In this document: piece by piece, positions 1-6,299 of the stretch
Layout of the letters: every line of letters begins with the position of its first letter
Position numbering within the stretch: the first letter of the stretch is position 1
Notes under the pieces: model-generated
The model's database searches: none
The model's input: the letters and a program-made list of their open reading frames with translations, nothing else
What the model was told of the DNA's origin: nothing
Translations under genes and position numbers: made by a program
Origin: Vibrio mytili
Lineage (GTDB): Bacteria; Pseudomonadota; Gammaproteobacteria; Enterobacterales; Vibrionaceae
Direction of reading: 5' to 3'
Assembly (NCBI RefSeq): GCF_000830505.1
Contig: NZ_JXOK01000065.1
Coordinates: 1-64,000 of the forward strand
DNA length: 64,000 nt

Positions 1-322
1 CTCGTTTTTTCAACAACGACGTAATGTCTTTTTTGACCTCATCCGAGAGGCGTTCGAACTGCTCTGGTGCAACCAAATTTTCTTCACACATTAGCATGAG
101 CTGAATAAATGCCTTATTGCGAGAATGACCATCAAAGATAAGCTTCATCTGCTTTTCTGACGTTTTGGAATACTGACACATAAAATGAAACCTTTCTCCT
201 GCCAGTTCTGACTCGTCAGTAATAGTATCAATGACTTCGTTCAGTTGTCTCGTGCAATACAGCTGAATTGCTTCATTTTTGATTTCGCAAAAGACTTTCC
301 AATCAGACTCTTTGATACTCAT
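1..322 (-). CDS. integron cassette protein, unknown, 3' end outside window
   Basis: An open frame runs from the window edge to an ATG at 322, giving about 107 codons without a stop. The N-terminus reads MSIKESDWKVFCEIK. A good ribosome site (GGAGG on the minus strand at 327-331) precedes the ATG and decides the start. The gene starts 36 bases from an attC site, the short leader usual for integron cassettes, and has the same orientation as the other cassette genes. The protein is soluble, charged and cysteine-containing, with no motif I recognise. Its own attC should lie left of the window. Confidence 0.6.
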   Translation of the reverse strand, partial: MSIKESDWKVFCEIKNEAIQLYCTRQLNEVIDTITDESELAGERFHFMCQYSKTSEKQMKLIFDGHSRNKAFIQLMLMCEENLVAPEQFERLSDEVKKDITSLLKKR

Positions 323-357
323 GCCAACCTCCATACAGTTCCATTTTTCAGCATAGA

Positions 358-479
358 GCTGACGCCCGCTTAAGGGTGAGCAACGCTACCACTACACCAA
401 ATTATTACACCGTAAACACAAAAGCCAAAAAAAACCAAAATCGCCAAGCGTGCGAATCCGTCTTAAAGCGTTTGTTAGC
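358..479 (-). repeat. attC site 1 (Vibrio integron recombination site)
   Basis: The ends carry the conserved cores: GACGCCCGCTTAAG at the left and CTTAAAGCGTTTGTTAGC at the right. These are mutually complementary over the inner arm, as in Vibrio attC repeats of about 120-130 bases. The right end directly abuts the stop codon of the next cassette gene, as expected for the attC of that cassette. The central part is imperfectly palindromic. Confidence 0.85.
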
Positions 480-480
480 T

Positions 481-945
481 TTAAGCTGATAGCCCCACCA
501 GAATTAACACATAACTATTATGAAAGGCGTGAGTTAAGAAAGCGACTTTTGCACCCTCAGATGTAGATACCTTTTGCCACACCTGAAAACCGAGACAAAA
601 AACAACAAACGGGGCAAGCGTGAACAATCCCCACAATGGATGGCTTAAAGAGTGAAGAACTGAAATAGACAAGGCAACCAAACAAGCGACCAATAGTATA
701 TTTTGCATGAACTTCTGAGCTAACCATATGAGTAGGACTATTAGTATCGTTTCTACAAATGGAGCGAATAGAATCAAACCAAGCGCATCATAAAGGGAGA
801 ACGATAAGTTCTCATTAGGCGCTTCTTCAGGCAAGCCAACGAAAAAATGATACAAACACGCTAAAACAAAGGCAATACTGGCACTTAATACCGATGCTTT
901 AAAGCTATATGACATTTTTGAATCATTAATTTTAAATAGGAACAT
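481..945 (-). CDS. integron cassette: CPBP-like intramembrane protease family protein
   Basis: A hydrophobic 154-residue protein with about four to five predicted membrane segments. Hydrophilic residues inside the membrane segments resemble the CPBP (CAAX protease / bacteriocin-processing) family: FVETILI near residue 65, a His-rich stretch HSLSHPLWG near 97 and THAFHNSY near 140. The usual EExxxR first motif is reduced to a single Glu (ET), so activity is doubtful. The start ATG at 945 follows a purine-rich stretch (AAAAGGG on the minus strand) inside a 16-base leader after attC 2. The stop is next to attC 1, so gene plus attC form one cassette. The family call is tentative; it could be an unrelated membrane protein. 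Confidence 0.6.
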   Translation of the reverse strand: MFLFKINDSKMSYSFKASVLSASIAFVLACLYHFFVGLPEEAPNENLSFSLYDALGLILFAPFVETILIVLLIWLAQKFMQNILLVACLVALSISVLHSLSHPLWGLFTLAPFVVFCLGFQVWQKVSTSEGAKVAFLTHAFHNSYVLILVGLSA

Positions 946-961
946 ACGTACCCTTTTTAAA

Positions 962-1085
962 GCTAACGCCCTGTTAGGTAGTGAGGCACGCTATGCAAAT
1001 GCTTCTGCACTACTCCGTAGTCACAAAACTAACCGCAAACCCAAAAATGCCACGCGTGCCGAATCTGCTTGAACAGTTTGTTAGC
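962..1085 (-). repeat. attC site 2
   Basis: Left core GCTAACGCCCTGTTAGG and right core CTTGAACAGTTTGTTAGC form the outer complementary arms. The inner box GCCACGCGTGCC is shared with attC 4. It follows the stop codon of the RraB-like pseudogene within 4 bases, so it is the recombination site of that cassette. Confidence 0.85.
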
Positions 1086-1088
1086 AAT

Positions 1089-1430
1089 TTAACTAAACGA
1101 AGCCCCAAAGCCATCAAATATACATTGAAACTCCCAACCTTTTGCCACCATAAAGTCTAACCATTGAACAAGGATGTCTTTGGTTACCGTTGTCGGGTGA
1201 GAATATCCTTCAACAAACCATGAGAGGTTAATAAACCCCTCACTTCTGATCAGTGACTCATAGTTTCCAAGAGCATCGTTTAGTTGAATGGCTGACGCTT
1301 TATTTGGACATAAGTAGCTAAATTCTAGAACTAACTCTGTTTCGTTGGTGACTCCATTACTTATTAATTAAGCCCAAGTCTCATCAAGCATGTTCAGCCG
1401 ATTTTCTAAATTCAATTGATAACCACTCAA
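1089..1430 (-). pseudogene. integron cassette: RraB-like (RNase E inhibitor-like) protein with internal stop
   Basis: One continuous minus-strand frame of 114 codons runs from a TTG at 1430 (after AAGGAG, 9 bases away) to a TAA at 1089. It is interrupted by an in-frame TAA at codon 21 (1368-1370). The sequence is in the same frame on both sides, so this is a nonsense change, not a frameshift. The downstream part reads LEFSYLCPNKAS... and ends QWLDFMVAKGWEF...DGFGASF, which resembles the RraB/DUF695-type fold protein often found in cassettes. The leader of 20 bases after attC 3 and the stop next to attC 2 fit a cassette. The family call is moderate; the broken frame is directly visible. Confidence 0.6.
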
Positions 1431-1449
1431 CTTCAATTTCTCCTTGATT

Positions 1450-1577
1450 GCTAACGCCGCGTTAATAAGTAGTGAGCAACGCTACCACCTAACATAAAAC
1501 ATTGTGCCGTAAACACTAAAGCGGATTCAAACCAAAACTGCCAAGCGTTGCGAATCTGCCTTAAACGCTTTGTTATA
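1450..1577 (-). repeat. attC site 3
   Basis: Left core GCTAACGCCGCGTTAATAAG and right core CCTTAAACGCTTTGTTATAC form the complementary outer arms. The inner box is CCAAGCGTTGCG. It lies 24 bases downstream of the tautomerase-like gene and belongs to that cassette. Confidence 0.85.
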
Positions 1578-1601
1578 CGTTTGTTTCCACCATATCCACA
1601 G

Positions 1602-1988
1602 CTAGACATTTACCTTATATGTTAGGTCTTTAACGTCATCTCCGGTCATGCCACGAAAACCCCAGCAGTGTGGTGGTTGCTCCTTGATCGTGATTTCGAT
1701 GTCTACAGGAGAAATACCCAAGCTAGATTCGATATTGGCAAAAAGTGTCTTTATAAGAGCTTTTTTAGTTTCAGCTTTACGCCCTTCCATCATATTGATT
1801 TCGATGACTGTATAAGCATCCGTACGACCTTCTGGATAATAGAAGTCAGACTGATCGAGTGGAACAATTCTGTGAGCGCGCTTGCTTTCGGGCAGACTCA
1901 ACACTTGTGTCATAGTGGCTTGAATTACATCAGATAATTGAGCCTTGATCGGGTTCAAATACTCTTTGATTCCATATATTACTACCAC
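1602..1988 (-). CDS. integron cassette: tautomerase family protein (Tautomerase_2 type)
   Basis: A 128-residue protein starting at a GTG at 1988 behind AAGGAGG. It matches the small tautomerase superfamily of the cis-CaaD/MSAD-like kind: HRIVPLDQSDFYYPEGR near residue 40, VIEINMMEGRKAETKK near 62, and a C-terminal PPHCWGFRGMTGD. Family members use an N-terminal proline (Pro-1 after Met removal) as catalytic base. Here residue 2 is Val and no proline is near the N-terminus, so classic tautomerase chemistry is unlikely unless the start is wrong; the strong ribosome site argues for this start. Relatives lacking Pro-1 are common in integron cassettes. It is the cassette of attC 3. Its upstream side is now occupied by an insertion sequence. 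Confidence 0.8.
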   Translation of the reverse strand: MVVIYGIKEYLNPIKAQLSDVIQATMTQVLSLPESKRAHRIVPLDQSDFYYPEGRTDAYTVIEINMMEGRKAETKKALIKTLFANIESSLGISPVDIEITIKEQPPHCWGFRGMTGDDVKDLTYKVNV

Positions 1989-2030
1989 CGTTCCTCCTTA
2001 GAACATATAGACATAATGACCCCCACGAGG

Positions 2031-2110
2031 TGCTAGCCTCCAATATCGCGGGTTAGCTGAAAGCCAGAGCCATAATTAGTGTGTCAAACAACTAAATTTG
2101 GAGGCTAGCA
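2031..2110 (+). promoter_or_regulatory. 13-bp inverted repeat that buries the transposase ribosome site
   Basis: TGCTAGCCTCCAA (2031-2043) is the exact reverse complement of TTGGAGGCTAGCA (2098-2110). The right arm contains the GGAGG ribosome site and the A of the start codon. In a transcript entering from outside the element the two arms could pair and block translation of the transposase. The pairing is visible in the sequence; the regulatory role is an inference from similar devices in other insertion sequences. Confidence 0.55.
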
Positions 2111-3264
2111 TGAATAACGATAGCATAATTTTCATTGGCTTAGATACACACAAATCGTTTATCCAAGTCGCTGTTTTACAAGATCACCGGGGAGCCAATA
2201 TACAGCACTTAGGGCGGATCAAGTCCAATAAGTCCGCCGTGATAAAACTGGCTCAACAGCTGCAATCTAAGTACCCGAAAGCAACGCTGCATTTTGCCTA
2301 TGAAGCTGGACCATGTGGGTACTGGACGTACCGCTTACTAACCAGCCTTAGACATTGTTGCTATGTCATCGCCCCATCACTTATTCCCAAGAAAGCTGGC
2401 GACCGCGTCAAAAATGACAAGCGAGACGCCGCAAAACTTGCCAAGTTGTTAAAGGCTGAAGAGCTCACGCCAATATATGTTCCAGAAGCTGAAGATGAAG
2501 CCATTCGATATCTCTCTCGAGCCAGGGAAACCGCCATGAAAGATCTCAAAGATGCCGAGTTTCAACTCAAAGGTTTTCTTCTTCGCAACAATATTCAAGC
2601 CACGGTGAACGATAATTGGTCCAAAAAGCATCTACGATGGTTGACCGACCTCATTCTTCCTCACCATAGTCAGAAAATCGTTCTACAAGAGATGATCATC
2701 ACCATCAGTGAACGAATCCAAAGGCTTCAAAGGCTCGATAATGAACTGCTCCATCAAGTAAAGAACTGGCGCTATTATCCTGTTGTCAAAGCCATCCAAG
2801 CCATGCGTGGTGTGAGACTACTTGTTGCACTAGGTACGATAGCCGAACTGGGCGATTTACGACGATTCGACCACCCGAGAAAACTCATGGCTTATCTTGG
2901 ACTCGTCCCCACAGAAAACTCCAGCGGAGGCAAAACTCGGCGCGGAAGCTCAACCAAATGCGGCAATAGTCGAGCAAGACGATTGCTGGTTGAAGGTGCA
3001 CACACCTACAAGCACAAAGCTAACCTCTCCGCAGAGCTGCAACTCAGGCAGGAAGGCCTGCCCAAAGAGATCGTTGACATCGCTTGGCAGGCTCAACAAC
3101 GGTTATGTCGTCGTTATCAACGCTTGCTACAAAAAGGTAAACACAGAAGTATCGTGGTGGTCGCCATCGCCAGAGAGATGATCGCTTACATCTGGGCAAT
3201 TGCTCGGGAGGTGGTGATCAGCAACGTTGATCCCAAAACACGAATTGCCAGATTACCAGCATGA
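2110..3264 (+). CDS. IS110-family transposase
   Basis: A 384-residue transposase of the DEDD type. The N-terminal RuvC-like domain shows FIGLDTHKS (first Asp, near residue 10), YEAGPCG (Glu, near 64) and KNDKRDAAK (DxxD, near 100). The C-terminal domain carries LMAYLGLVPTENSSGGKTR and GNSRARRLLVEGA, the conserved part with the catalytic serine region. The start is the ATG at 2110, 5 bases after GGAGG; an in-frame TTG at 2098 lies within the ribosome site and is rejected. These enzymes recombine a circular form of the element into its target, guided by an element-encoded bridge RNA. The gene is intact and reads opposite to the cassette genes. Confidence 0.93.
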   Translation: MNNDSIIFIGLDTHKSFIQVAVLQDHRGANIQHLGRIKSNKSAVIKLAQQLQSKYPKATLHFAYEAGPCGYWTYRLLTSLRHCCYVIAPSLIPKKAGDRVKNDKRDAAKLAKLLKAEELTPIYVPEAEDEAIRYLSRARETAMKDLKDAEFQLKGFLLRNNIQATVNDNWSKKHLRWLTDLILPHHSQKIVLQEMIITISERIQRLQRLDNELLHQVKNWRYYPVVKAIQAMRGVRLLVALGTIAELGDLRRFDHPRKLMAYLGLVPTENSSGGKTRRGSSTKCGNSRARRLLVEGAHTYKHKANLSAELQLRQEGLPKEIVDIAWQAQQRLCRRYQRLLQKGKHRSIVVVAIAREMIAYIWAIAREVVISNVDPKTRIARLPA

Positions 3265-3553
3265 ATAAAGAACAAGTGTTATCGCATTGGATGAAACATC
3301 GGGAGCGGCACAACCACCGACGGCGTTAGGACGGCAATAGAGCGCAAGCTGTATTGAACCACGAGCATAGACTGAAGACAGGTGCCACGACGGAACAAGT
3401 AAGGTAGGCTCTGCTCACCAATAAGTGAGTAATCCACGTATATCAGCATGAGAACCGACGACATTACTTGCTTCATCTGTGCGATAACACTCTCTATTGA
3501 ACAACAAAGGCTCTGGAAATACAGGAGCAGAAACTTCTACGTTTTAATTGACA
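3265..3553 (+). ncRNA. candidate bridge-RNA region of the IS110-family element
   Basis: About 290 bases between the transposase stop and the right inverted repeat have no convincing reading frame, although minor open frames cross it. In IS1111-type elements this position encodes the bridge RNA. It contains GGCGTTAG at 3322-3329, the exact complement of CTAACGCC, the core at the left end of attC 2 and attC 3 and, with one change, attC 4. That would be a fitting target guide for an element sitting at an attC. RNA boundaries and structure were not computed; this is inference from position and sequence match. Confidence 0.45.
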
Positions 3554-3565
3554 GTGAGGGTCATA

Positions 3566-3681
3566 TCAACGCCCAATTAAGGTGTGAGGCGCGCAATACG
3601 GTGCTTCCGCATACCACCTTAACCACTAAAACCAACGCATAGTAAAATGCCACGCGTGCCGAATCACTCTTAAATTGTTTG
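3566..3681 (-). repeat. attC site 4, right end interrupted
   Basis: The left core TCAACGCCCAATTAAGG, the inner box GCCACGCGTGCCGAATC (nearly as in attC 2) and the right arm CTTAAATTGTTTG are present. The expected final GTTAGC is replaced by GATACTC, where the IS110-type remnant begins. The left core immediately follows the right repeat of the complete IS. Both ends of this attC therefore touch IS110-type DNA, and it is probably impaired as a recombination site. Confidence 0.75.
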
Positions 3682-3795
3682 ATACTCATTGAGCCTTCTC
3701 CTCCAACTTAGCCTCTCGACTAAGCTGGAAGGCGACGAAACCAAAACGGAGAAGACTCTATGAGATTCTATAACAAGCAGCATAACTATTACTGT
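3682..3795 (+). mobile_element. 5' remnant of a second IS110-family element
   Basis: Downstream of the attC a ribosome site (GGAG, 3748) precedes an ATG at 3760 that begins MRFYNKQHNYYC. This is the typical N-terminus of a different IS110-family transposase, which normally continues with a GIDLHAR-like motif. Here the similarity ends at 3795, exactly at the stop of the neighbouring cassette gene. The leader contains an imperfect stem-loop (CCAACTTAG...CTAAGCTGG, 3703-3728). Only the left end and 12 codons survive, so it is inert. The assignment rests on recognising the N-terminal sequence. Confidence 0.6.
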
Positions 3796-4136
3796 TATGT
3801 GCGTGCTTCACCATTAACTGAACTAAGGTATTCTGCTAATGCTTTGGCTCTAGACTTTGCTATATACAATCCTATTGGCTGGCATAACACAATAGCCAAA
3901 ATGAAAAAGCTCAGAGCTACATTTTCGTAGACAAAACCTATTACCACATTAATAGAAAGACCTATCATCACTACGATATATCGCCAGTATTCCATTTTTA
4001 GTTCGTAAGTATTTAGCTCAGCGTTGTGAGTTATTGATACTGGAAAAGAGAATAGAGAAAGATTAACAAAAATGTTCTTGTTACGTATTTTTGCTTTAAA
4101 ACCACGTTTTAGTAACTCTTCTAATAACTTACTCAT
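3795..4136 (-). CDS. first-position integron cassette: two-TM hypothetical protein
   Basis: A 113-residue protein with a charged N-terminal part (MSKLLEELLKRGFKAKIRNK), two adjacent membrane segments (about 53-70 and 75-92) and a basic C-terminus (AKSRAKALAEYL). I do not recognise a family. An AAGGAT ribosome site lies 5 bases before the ATG. It is the cassette nearest the integrase remnant, thus the most recently added or the first transcribed from the integron promoter. Its attC (site 4) is separated from its stop codon by the IS remnant. Confidence 0.6.
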   Translation of the reverse strand: MSKLLEELLKRGFKAKIRNKNIFVNLSLFSFPVSITHNAELNTYELKMEYWRYIVVMIGLSINVVIGFVYENVALSFFILAIVLCQPIGLYIAKSRAKALAEYLSSVNGEART

Positions 4137-4374
4137 TCGAAATCCTTTTAGAACCTTTTAGCACATAACGCTTTCTATACCGCTTTTAGTCGTCTTTCAG
4201 CCAAACGTTGAATTAAACTAGTTTCACATACTACCACCTATGTATATGAAACTCATGTAGATATAGTGTGAACCTCTGTGCTCATACACGCATTTATATG
4301 GCTAAAAGCAGGTTAATTCCTGAGTGAGTGCTCATTTAAAAACACTGTACAAAAAAACAGATTCATTACACCTT
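4137..4374. other. attI / integrase promoter region of the integron (remnant)
   Basis: This 238-base stretch lies between the first cassette gene (minus) and the integrase fragment (plus), where Vibrio integrons have attI, the cassette promoter and the integrase promoter. CACATAACGC at 4162-4171 (GCGTTATGTG on the minus strand) is a candidate recombination point: it resembles the GTTATGT-like beginning inferred for the tautomerase cassette leader. I cannot define the integrase binding sites by eye. Confidence 0.45.
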
Positions 4375-4523
4375 ATGAAATCCCAATTTCTACTTAGCTT
4401 GAAAGAACATAAGTTAATTCGTCATTACTCGAACAAACTATCGAAAGCTACCTATTTTGGATTAAGCGTTATATTGTTTTTCTTTACAGGGATTTTTCCA
4501 AACACCGCTGTCTCTTGATATGA
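4375..4523 (+). pseudogene. intIA: truncated chromosomal integron integrase
   Basis: The ATG at 4375 starts MKSQFLLSLKEHKLIRHY, the N-terminus of Vibrio IntIA tyrosine recombinases. At 4434-4438 one A of an expected AAAA run is missing. In the shifted frame the similarity continues as TIESYLFWIKRYIVF up to about 4484, then is lost, and a TGA ends the frame at 4521-4523. Vibrio IntIA proteins are about 320 residues, so the whole catalytic domain with the R-H-R-Y residues is absent. Even if the frameshift is a sequencing error, the gene is truncated and the array has no integrase at its own attI. Confidence 0.8.
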
Positions 4524-4560
4524 AATTTCAAAGCCCACTATCAAGCCTTTAAAAAAACAA

Positions 4561-4581
4561 AAGCCACCGATTAGGTGGCTT
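4561..4581 (-). terminator. terminator of the DUF2947 gene
   Basis: AAGCCACC-GATTA-GGTGGCTT is an 8-bp perfect stem. On the minus strand it is followed by a T-rich run (TTGTTTTTTT). Confidence 0.85.
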
Positions 4582-4602
4582 AATAACATTTAAATAGTAG
4601 AA

Positions 4603-5076
4603 CTAATGGCGTTCACCGAGTTTGACGTTACCCTTTGAATCAAACCATAGGGCTTGGGAACGGCGGCGACCGATTAAAATTGGTCCGTCATCGTAGAATA
4701 GAAAGTTTTTCCAATGCTTTTTGAATATTGCCCATTTAGTTTCGACAATGTTGTACTTCTCGTAACAGAAATAAACCGTCACATCATCTTGCCAATCGAT
4801 GTGTGCTTCTACATCTTCTGGTAATTCAGGCTCATCGGATTCCCACTCGGCCATCCAACTGGCTTGAGATGTCCAGTTTGAGTCTTTCATCGGCCAATCT
4901 TGAGCACTTAGTCTGTCCATGTCTGGACTTTGAGCACTGATGTTCTCTTTCCAAAATTGAGCTGCTCGAGCCTGAGTCATTGGCTTAATCTGAGCTAAGT
5001 CTTCTTCCGGTACCGGCATCGACTGGTGGGTAAAAATCCATTTTCTTTGGTATTGGTCCAAAGGCAAATAAGACAT
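4603..5076 (-). CDS. DUF2947 family protein
   Basis: A 157-residue soluble, tryptophan-rich and acidic protein (MSYLPLDQYQRKWIFTHQSM...; WNFLF/DDGPILIGRRRSQALWF-like C-terminal part) that matches the DUF2947 family of Vibrionaceae and relatives. No enzymatic motif is evident. It is 13 bases downstream of the HD-domain gene and probably co-transcribed, ending at a strong terminator. In Vibrio genomes this gene flanks the integron integrase, which agrees with the remnant next to it. Confidence 0.8.
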   Translation of the reverse strand: MSYLPLDQYQRKWIFTHQSMPVPEEDLAQIKPMTQARAAQFWKENISAQSPDMDRLSAQDWPMKDSNWTSQASWMAEWESDEPELPEDVEAHIDWQDDVTVYFCYEKYNIVETKWAIFKKHWKNFLFYDDGPILIGRRRSQALWFDSKGNVKLGERH

Positions 5077-5089
5077 TCAGTCTCCTTTA

Positions 5090-5677
5090 TTACGACTTCA
5101 GCCATCCTTTGTCGGTGGCTTCTTCAATCATTTCTTTGGCTTTGTCCCAAAGTGAAACAGAGCCAAGTTCAATTCTTTTATTTACGGTAAGCACTTGCTC
5201 TTTTGTTACACCGTGCTCTTGCCAACTTTGGCCATTGTTATGAAAGTTCAAAAGCATGGGTATCAGACGGTCTAGCGCTTTGGCATATTTTGCATCGTCT
5301 GTTTCTGCGGCTTCAAATTCATACCACAGTGTCAGTAATTCTTCACTTTGATCGCTCGGCAGTATACCAAACAAACGCTGCGCTGCTTTGCTTTCTTTTT
5401 CCGCTTGCTTTTCTGCTGCAGCAACATCGTAGACAAACGTATCCCCAGCATCGATTTCAACAACATCATGGATTAAGAGCATTTTCATGACTCGTGAGAT
5501 ATCGACAGGCGCGTTTGCATGCTCTTGCATTAAAACCGCCATCAAAGCAACATGCCAACTATGCTCCGCGCTGTTTTCTAAACGTCCATCAGCACTTTTG
5601 ATCCTTGTACGTCGCAGTACCGTTTTTAACTGGTCTAACTCTATGAGAAGCGTTAACTGCTTTTCTAATCTATCCAT
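5090..5677 (-). CDS. HD-domain phosphohydrolase (YfbR/HD_3 type)
   Basis: A 195-residue protein with the metal-binding residues of the HD superfamily: His in SAEHSWHVALM (near residue 38), the His-Asp pair in LLIHDVVEIDAGD (near 70) and Asp in AKALDRLIPMLL (near 137). Members of this branch (COG1896) include the 5'-deoxynucleotidase YfbR and related nucleotide phosphohydrolases; the substrate here cannot be told. The start overlaps the end of the rimJ-like gene by 8 bases, so the two are translationally linked. Confidence 0.85.
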   Translation of the reverse strand: MDRLEKQLTLLIELDQLKTVLRRTRIKSADGRLENSAEHSWHVALMAVLMQEHANAPVDISRVMKMLLIHDVVEIDAGDTFVYDVAAAEKQAEKESKAAQRLFGILPSDQSEELLTLWYEFEAAETDDAKYAKALDRLIPMLLNFHNNGQSWQEHGVTKEQVLTVNKRIELGSVSLWDKAKEMIEEATDKGWLKS

Positions 5678-6290
5678 GTTTACGTGCCTCGGGCTGCCAA
5701 TTTGGATTAATCAATGCAGTTAAGATATGGTCTTCCCAACGTTCGTTGATCAACAGGTAATCTTTTGCATACCCTTCTCTGTTAAATCCTACGTGCTCTA
5801 GCACCGCTTCACTACGTTTGTTACGTGGCATATAACCCGCTTGAATTCGATGCATTTTTTGAACATCAAACATGTAATCACACGCCATTTTCAAACCTCG
5901 ACGCATGTAGCCATGCCCTTGCGCGGTTTGAGAAAGTGAATAACCAACATTGCATGAGTAAAACGGAAATCTCGTCAGGCCACTGAAGGAGATCGTACCC
6001 AGCATGCTTTGAGTCTCGTGATCAATGAGCAAGCAATAGTAACCGAGTCCCAAGCGATGTAGTTCGTTGAGTTTAATCAGCTTTTGCAACCAACCGTTGA
6101 CAGTAAAGAACGCCTCCTCTCGCTTAGGCTCAAAGGGCTTTAAGTACGTTCGATTGGTGTTAAAGTACTCGGCGATCATATCAGCATCGCCAATTTCGGC
6201 AGTTCTGAGCAGTAAGTCGCCGTCCAACTTATGTACGGCGACGGATGAGCTTTTATCTTCCATTATAGATGTCGACTTCCATAGACTCAT
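5670..6290 (-). CDS. rimJ: GNAT N-acetyltransferase, RimJ-like
   Basis: A 206-residue GCN5-related acetyltransferase. The acetyl-CoA binding segment is around residues 122-140 (SLSQTAQGHGYMRRGLK), and the C-terminal part has NKRSEAVLEHVGFNREGYAKDYL, as in the RimJ/RimL branch that acetylates N-termini of ribosomal proteins (RimJ acts on S5). The protein is slightly longer than E. coli RimJ at the N-terminus; an internal Met at residue 10 could be the true start. It lies between tyrR (9 bases) and the HD gene (overlap). The exact substrate is inferred. Confidence 0.8.
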   Translation of the reverse strand: MSLWKSTSIMEDKSSSVAVHKLDGDLLLRTAEIGDADMIAEYFNTNRTYLKPFEPKREEAFFTVNGWLQKLIKLNELHRLGLGYYCLLIDHETQSMLGTISFSGLTRFPFYSCNVGYSLSQTAQGHGYMRRGLKMACDYMFDVQKMHRIQAGYMPRNKRSEAVLEHVGFNREGYAKDYLLINERWEDHILTALINPNWQPEARKHG

Positions 6291-6299
6291 GAGCTTGTC

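Larger units (their letters stand above)
2016..3564 (+). mobile_element. complete IS110-family insertion sequence (IS1111-like) at a cassette/attC junction
   Basis: The ends are near-perfect inverted repeats of 11 bases: ATGACCCCCAC at 2016-2026 and GTGAGGGTCAT at 3554-3564, with one mismatch. They enclose one transposase gene and a long non-coding right part (3265-3553). Short subterminal repeats and a long 3' non-coding region are features of the IS1111 subgroup, which is known to insert into attC sites. The outer limits are uncertain by a few bases because these repeats are subterminal in IS1111 elements. On the right the attC core CAACGCCCAATTAAG begins 3 bases after the repeat; on the left is the leader of the tautomerase cassette. 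No clear target duplication is seen, which fits IS110 elements. Confidence 0.8.

Noticed and set aside
1668..1937. Plus-strand open frame of 89 codons opposite the tautomerase-like gene
   Set aside because: It lies fully inside a well-supported gene on the other strand, has no ribosome site and no recognisable protein features.
2098..2109. TTG at 2098 as transposase start
   Set aside because: It is inside the ribosome site; the ATG at 2110 is 5 bases after GGAGG and fits the family N-terminus.
3448..3642. Plus-strand open frame across the IS right end and attC 4
   Set aside because: It crosses the element boundary and an attC site, so it is not a gene.
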